Part shown: positions 59,153-64,000 of the stretch, piece after piece | How positions within the stretch are numbered: the first letter of the stretch is position 1 | Layout: the number at the start of each line of letters is the position of its first letter | Assembly (NCBI RefSeq): GCF_048569485.1 | Contig: NC_134353.1 | Coordinates: forward strand, 531,371,008 to 531,435,007 | Direction: 5' to 3' | DNA: 64,000 nucleotides | DNA from: Anomaloglossus baeobatrachus | Taxonomy: Eukaryota; Chordata; Amphibia; Anura; Aromobatidae | Made by a program: the position numbers and the translations under genes | The notes under the pieces: model-generated | The model's input: the letters and a program-made list of their open reading frames with translations, nothing else | Database searches by the model: none | Told to the model about the DNA's origin: nothing

Positions 59153-60950
59153 GGGCTGCTTCTCACTTGCGAGTTTCTCGCAGTAGAGCAATGCGAGAAC
59201 ATCTCGCATTGGAATCGGACACATGTTAGTGAATGATTCAGCTCTCATCTGCGAATTTTTTTTCCTCCGCCTCCTCCTCAAAGCGTGTAAATCGGATGTC
59301 ACGGGACGGCACTCACACCATCCTAGTGACATGCGATTTTCTAAATACATTTCTCGCATGTTTCCTAAAACACTGGAAACGAGTGATGTGTCACAATGTC
59401 TGTCAATCACTATTCTCTGTCAGTCGGTGTCTCCCTCTCGGACTCTATTCTCTCTGCGTCGGTCACTATCTCCGTCCCTCACTCTCTGTCCATGTCGGTC
59501 TATCCCTCCCCCCCCAACCTCTCATACTCACCGATCCCCGATCACCAGCGCGGCGCTGCACGGCGTTCACACTGCTCCGGCGGCTTCTCCTCTTTTGAAA
59601 AAGCCGGCTGCTCATTAAACAATCTCGTGTTCCCTGCTTTACCGGCCCACCAGCGCCTATGATTGGTTGCAGTGAGACACGCCTCCAGGGTGAGTGACAG
59701 GTGTCTCACTGCAACCAATCACAGCAGCTGGTGGGCGGGTCTATACTGTGCAGTGAAATAAATAAATAATTTAAAAAAATGGCGTGCGGTCCCCCCCCAA
59801 TTTTAATACCAGCCAGATACAGCCATACGGCTGAAGGCTGGTATTCTCAGGATGGGGAGCCCCCCAGCCTAACAATATCAGTCAGCAGCCGCCCAGAATT
59901 GCCGCATACATTAGATGCGACCGTTCTGGGACTGTTCCCGGCTCTTCCCGATTTGCCCTGGTGCGTTGGCAAATCGGGGTAATAAGGAGTTAATGGCAGC
60001 CCATAGCTGCCACTAAATCCTAGATTAATCATGTCAGGCGTCTCCCCGAGATACCTTCCATGATTAATCTGTAAATTACAGTAAATAAACACACACACAC
60101 CTCTGAAAAAATCCTTTATTAGAAATTAAATACACTAACAAATTCCCTGGTTCTTGCAATTTAATAAGCCCCAAAAAGCCCTCCATGTCTGGCGTAATCC
60201 ACGGACCTCCAGCGTCGCTTCCAGCTCTGCTGCATGCAGGTGACAGGAGCTGCGGAAGACACCGCCGCTCCTGTCACCTCCACGCAGCAACTGAGGTGAG
60301 TAGCTCGATCAGCTGAGCTGTCACTGAGGTTACCCGCGGCCACCGCTGGATCCAGTGACAGCGGGTAACCTCAGTGACAGCTCAGCCCAGCGTGTGGGCG
60401 TGTCTCACTGCAACCAATCATAGGCGCCTGTGGGCAGGTAAAGCAGGGAATATGAGATTGTTTAATGAGCGGCCGGCTTTTTCAAAATAGTAAAAGCCGC
60501 CGGAGCAGTGTGAACGCCGCGCCGGGGATCGGTGAGTATGAGAGAGGGCTGCTAACTTCAGTCACTCAGAGGATTAGCGGTCACCGGTGAGTCCTTCACG
60601 GGTGACCGCTAATCAGGACGCGGCACAGACAGAGCCGCAGCATGACAATGAAGTCGGGTGAAGTTCACCCGAGTTCATTCTGACAGTGCGGCTGTGTCTG
60701 TGTCTGCTGTCATCTGCCATTCAGCTCTGCTACATGGCTGTCTGTGTCTGCTGTCAGCGGCCATGTAGCAGAGCTGAATGGCAGATGACATAGTAAAAAA
60801 ATACACATTACAAACGCTAGTAAAATCATTAATTTATTCAGAAAAAACATAGCACTTGCGTTGCACTCAGACCGAACGTGAACTAAAATCAGCCGAGTTT
60901 TTTTTCAGCCCAGTCGGACCGATTTTACTCGCATAAGTGTGTTTCCAGCC
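59153..60950. mobile_element. 1.8-kb PIF-type palindromic element
   Basis: Ends GGGCTGCTTCTCACTTGCGA and, inverted, GGCTGGAAACACACTTATGC, with TAA at 59150-59152 and 60951-60953. The interior (about 59390-60800) is closely similar to the core of 9454-12200, including the paired arms around aggctggtattctcaggatg and the terminal-repeat-like block caatctcgt-ttccctgct. No transposase. One palindrome arm is shorter than in the 2.7-kb relative. Confidence 0.87.
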
Positions 60951-61092
60951 TAATGTTCACAGTAGCACTATCATGACAGGCACACATATATTCAGCAGAC
61001 CCTGGGCTGTGAAAGCAACCTATCGATGACCCTCAATCATGTTGCTGTGGCCAATGGGCAGGTAAAACGGCAATTCTAGGGCCACACACTAA

Positions 61093-63284
61093 GGCTATGT
61101 GCACACGGTGCGTTTTTCGCGGCGTTTTTGCGCGTTTTTCGGGTGCGTTTTTGGCCTCAAAACTGCATGACTTTGCTTCCCCAGCAAAGTCTATGAGTTT
61201 TCATTTTTGCTGTCCCCACACAGCGTTTTTTTTCAGCTGCGTTTTTGTGGTGACCACAAAACGCAGCATGTCAATTATTCCCGCGTTTTTCACTGCGCTT
61301 TTCATCCATTGAGTTCAATGGGATGTTGAAAGACGCAATGAGAAACGCAAATAGCTGCGTTTTGGTGCGTTTCTGAGACCAAAAACGCAGCTATAAACGC
61401 AGGAGGTGGGTAGTAAAGTGACGTGTACAGGAAGAGGATTCCTTCTGTCAGTATATACAGAAGCGTGAATCCTCCCGGTACCGTCACCGCCGCTTCCATC
61501 TCCCGTCCTGTGCATGTATGCTGCCGTGCGGCGCCATGTACAGGCAGGAGATGGAAGCGGCTGCGAAAACAAAAGTTAACAGTAGAAAAAAAAAAAAAAG
61601 TTATACTCACCTGTCTGCAGACTCCCGGTGCCATGCCCGCTCCCAGCTCCTCTCACGGTATCGCCACCCCCGCTCCGGCTGTGTGCAGACGGCCGGGAAA
61701 CCTCCGATGGATGCAGGACCTGGCGATGGATCACCTGATGCAGTCACCTGACGCATCAGGTGATCGTAAGTATCGCGATGACGCGGGCGCCCGGCTGGTA
61801 TCAGCGGATGCGTCAGGAGACTTCATCCCTGATAACCGGCAGCTGCTGCAGCGATCGGACAGGATCAGACTCCGCCCCATCGCTGCAGGAGCTGCCGGTA
61901 TTCAGCACATAAGTGAGTATTATTATTTTTTTTTTTTTTTTTTTGCGCTGATGCATCAGCTGATTGTATAAAAGTCGTTTATACAATCAGCTGCTGTGTC
62001 ATGTGATTCAGGCACTTGATCCTGACACATCATCTGATCGCTTTGCCTTCCAGCAAACCGATCAGATGATATTGGATCCGGATTGGACGGCGCGGGACCC
62101 TGACCCAGGATTACTGCGGAGGGGGGTTCTTTATTTCAATAAAGATGGAGTCACTAATTGTGTTGTGTTTTATTTCTAATAAAAATATTTTTCTGTGTGT
62201 TGTGTTTTTTTTTTATCTTTACTAGAAATTCATGGTGGCCATGTCTAATATTGGCGTGACACCATGAATTTCGGGCTTAGGGCTAGCTGATAATATACAG
62301 CTAACCCTAACTCCATTATTACCCGGCTAGCCACCCGTCACCAGGGCAGCCGGAAGAGTTGGATACAGCACCAGAAGATGGCGCTTCTATGAAAGCGCCA
62401 TTTTCTGGGGTGGCTGTGGGACTGCAATTCACAGCGGGGGTGCCCAGAAAGCATGGGCACCCTGCACTGTGGATTCCAATCCCCAGCTGCCTAGTTGTAC
62501 CCGGCTGGACTCAAAAATTGGGCGAAGCCCACGTCATTTTTTTTTAAAATTATTTCATGAAATTCATGAAATAATTTAAAAAAAAAGGGCTTCCCTATAT
62601 TTTTGGTTCCCAGCTGGGTACAAATAGGCAGCTGGGGGTTGGGGGCAGCCCGTACCTGCCTGCTGTACCCGGCTAGCATACAAAAATATGGCGAAGCCCA
62701 TGTCATTTTTTTTGGGGGGGGGGCAAAGAAATCCTGCATACAGTCCTGGAAGGAGGATGCTGAGCCTTGTAGTTCGACAGCTGCTGTCTGCTCTCCTGCA
62801 TACACTATTGGATGGAGGATGCTGAGCCTTGTAGTTCGACAGCTGCTGTCTGCTCTCCTGCATACACTATTGGATCGAGGATGCTGAGACTTGTAGTTCT
62901 GCAGCTGTCTGCTCTTCTGCATATGCTGAGCCTTGTAGTTCGACAGCTGCTGTCTGCTCTCCTGCATACACTATTGGATCGAGGATGCTGAGACTTGTAG
63001 TTCTGCAGCTGTCTGCTCTTCTGCATACACTAGTGGAGAATGAAGAACACATTGAAGAAGGAAATGACATCAGACCTTTTTTTTTTTTGTTCACTGATAA
63101 AAAACGCATAAAGACGCAGTGACCAAAAACACAGCAAAACGCAGCAAAAAAACGCACCAAATCGCAGCAAAACGCGTGCGTTTTTTGCCGCGTTTTTTCG
63201 ACGCAGGTGCGTTTTTGTGCGTTTTTCGCGGCCAAAAACGCACAAAAACGCAGCGTCAAAAAAACGCAGCGTGTGCACATAGCC
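61093..63284. mobile_element. 2.2-kb PIF-type element
   Basis: Ends GGCTATGTGCACACGGTGCG and inverse, with TAA at 61090-61092 and 63285-63287. Nested inside is a core shared with 47891-49641. Near the right end, three to four tandem copies of a unit of about 60-70 bp (gcatacactattggatcgag type, 62730-63040) occur that are fewer in the other copy. The small frames are repeat-derived. Confidence 0.88.
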
Positions 63285-63287
63285 TAA

Positions 63288-63569
63288 ATGCTGCTTTCTG
63301 AGTGACAGCATTTAACAAGTTCACAACAATAGCGCTGAACTCCATTCACAACTGTTAGAGGTAGATGATGACTGAATAATGCAGCAATCTGCTGGGTATA
63401 AACTTTGCTGAGACATTTAATTCTATATATTAATGCATGGATCAAAAACAGTAATTGTAAACCTTTTTTAGGGGAAAAGCTATGAATGTAATGAGTTCCC
63501 AGCATAAAGTACCATCTCTATTGTCTTTCTTTCAATTTTGTTTTTTGAGAGAACTCAAATAGGGAGAAC
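63288..63569. other. No gene seen
   Basis: AT-rich DNA without recognisable structure. Confidence 0.5.
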
Positions 63570-63837
63570 TAGAGTTGAGCGAGTACCTAACTATTTGTAA
63601 TTACTATACTCATAACGAGAACTGTCTAATATTCCAAATATGTGTGCAATGCAACAAGTAACCAGAATTCCGCACAAATAGTACAGCATTCGGGTTACTC
63701 ATTACATTGTGTTTCTTCCAGCCCCCCCCAACCCACCCTCGCCCCATGACTTGCATTGCACACACTATTCGGAATGAATACACAAGTATTAAACAATGCT
63801 CGTTATGAGTACAAATAGTTAGCTACTCTCAACTCTA
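63570..63837. mobile_element. hAT-type MITE
   Basis: 268 bp, ends TAGAGTTGAGCGAGTA and, inverted, TAGAGTTGAGAGTAGC, with 8-bp flanks gggagaac and gggagaat (7 of 8 match). TIR start and target length are typical of hAT elements. Confidence 0.88.
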
Positions 63838-64000
63838 GGGAGAATTGCAGAGCTAAATTCAACTTTGCTGAGGTTTTTGCAGTGTAATATGTAACTTTTA
63901 GGTGGGTAAATTATCCTTTAAAAAAAAAAAAACAACTTTGGAATTTTTTTTTCTAATTTTTACCTGTTTAATAATTCTGCTAACTTGCAATTGGCAACTT
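63838..64000. other. No gene seen
   Basis: AT-rich end of the window with an A run at 63920-63932. Confidence 0.5.

Noticed and set aside
62491-63280. Frames with repeated CRRADSS and NYKAQH motifs
   Set aside because: Tandem units within the 2.2-kb PIF-type element.

Overview
The window looks like a repeat-dense vertebrate chromosome segment, most likely from a frog (inference). The grounds are one vertebrate-type split gene for perilipin-2, a DIRS-type tyrosine-recombinase retrotransposon, a Gmr1-type Gypsy element, a BEL/Pao element, a Helitron and many PIF/Harbinger-, TTAA- and hAT-type non-autonomous elements. I see no bacterial-style operon, no RNA gene and no CRISPR array.

Left part (1-31,065). 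Simple and tandem repeats (1-1,690) lead into a 91/100-bp minisatellite. A BEL/Pao element (2,305-8,126) sits inside that minisatellite and carries a PIF-type MITE in its 5' LTR. A LINE fragment (about 8,700-13,893) is split by three DNA elements. Next come a nearly whole Gmr1-type Gypsy element on the minus strand (16,042-21,600), a reduced DIRS fragment (about 22,256-24,445), a truncated Tc1 transposon (25,385-26,120) and a short LTR element with 1.16-kb LTRs and no recognisable pol (26,322-30,451). The last of these lies in a second minisatellite.

Middle part (31,066-38,172). The same 91/100-bp minisatellite returns in the opposite orientation, with a 1,022-bp higher-order duplication. It is interrupted by an element with 8-bp target duplications that itself holds a chain of TTAA-type MITEs and a GC-rich tandem array (34,210-37,404).

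Gene part (38,173-52,330). The perilipin-2 gene runs on the plus strand. It has a CpG-rich promoter/exon 1 with a perfect CRE palindrome, a short exon holding the start codon, six further coding exons giving a 413-residue protein, and what looks like an alternative last exon 0.9 kb downstream with its own poly(A) signal. The introns hold a Helitron inserted at base resolution into a MITE, a TTAA MITE, two adjacent PIF-type MITEs sharing one TTA, and a 1.75-kb PIF-type element.

Right part (52,331-64,000). A DIRS element that looks whole (52,714-58,709, minus strand; gag, RT/RNase H and tyrosine recombinase frames, inverted termini and internal complementary region) is inserted in a small TTA-flanked MITE. 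Two large PIF-type non-autonomous elements follow (59,153-60,950 and 61,093-63,284), each with a relative elsewhere in the window, then a small hAT-type MITE (63,570-63,837). The only host protein gene I can support is perilipin-2. The rest is a record of nested insertions whose order can largely be read from target-site duplications.
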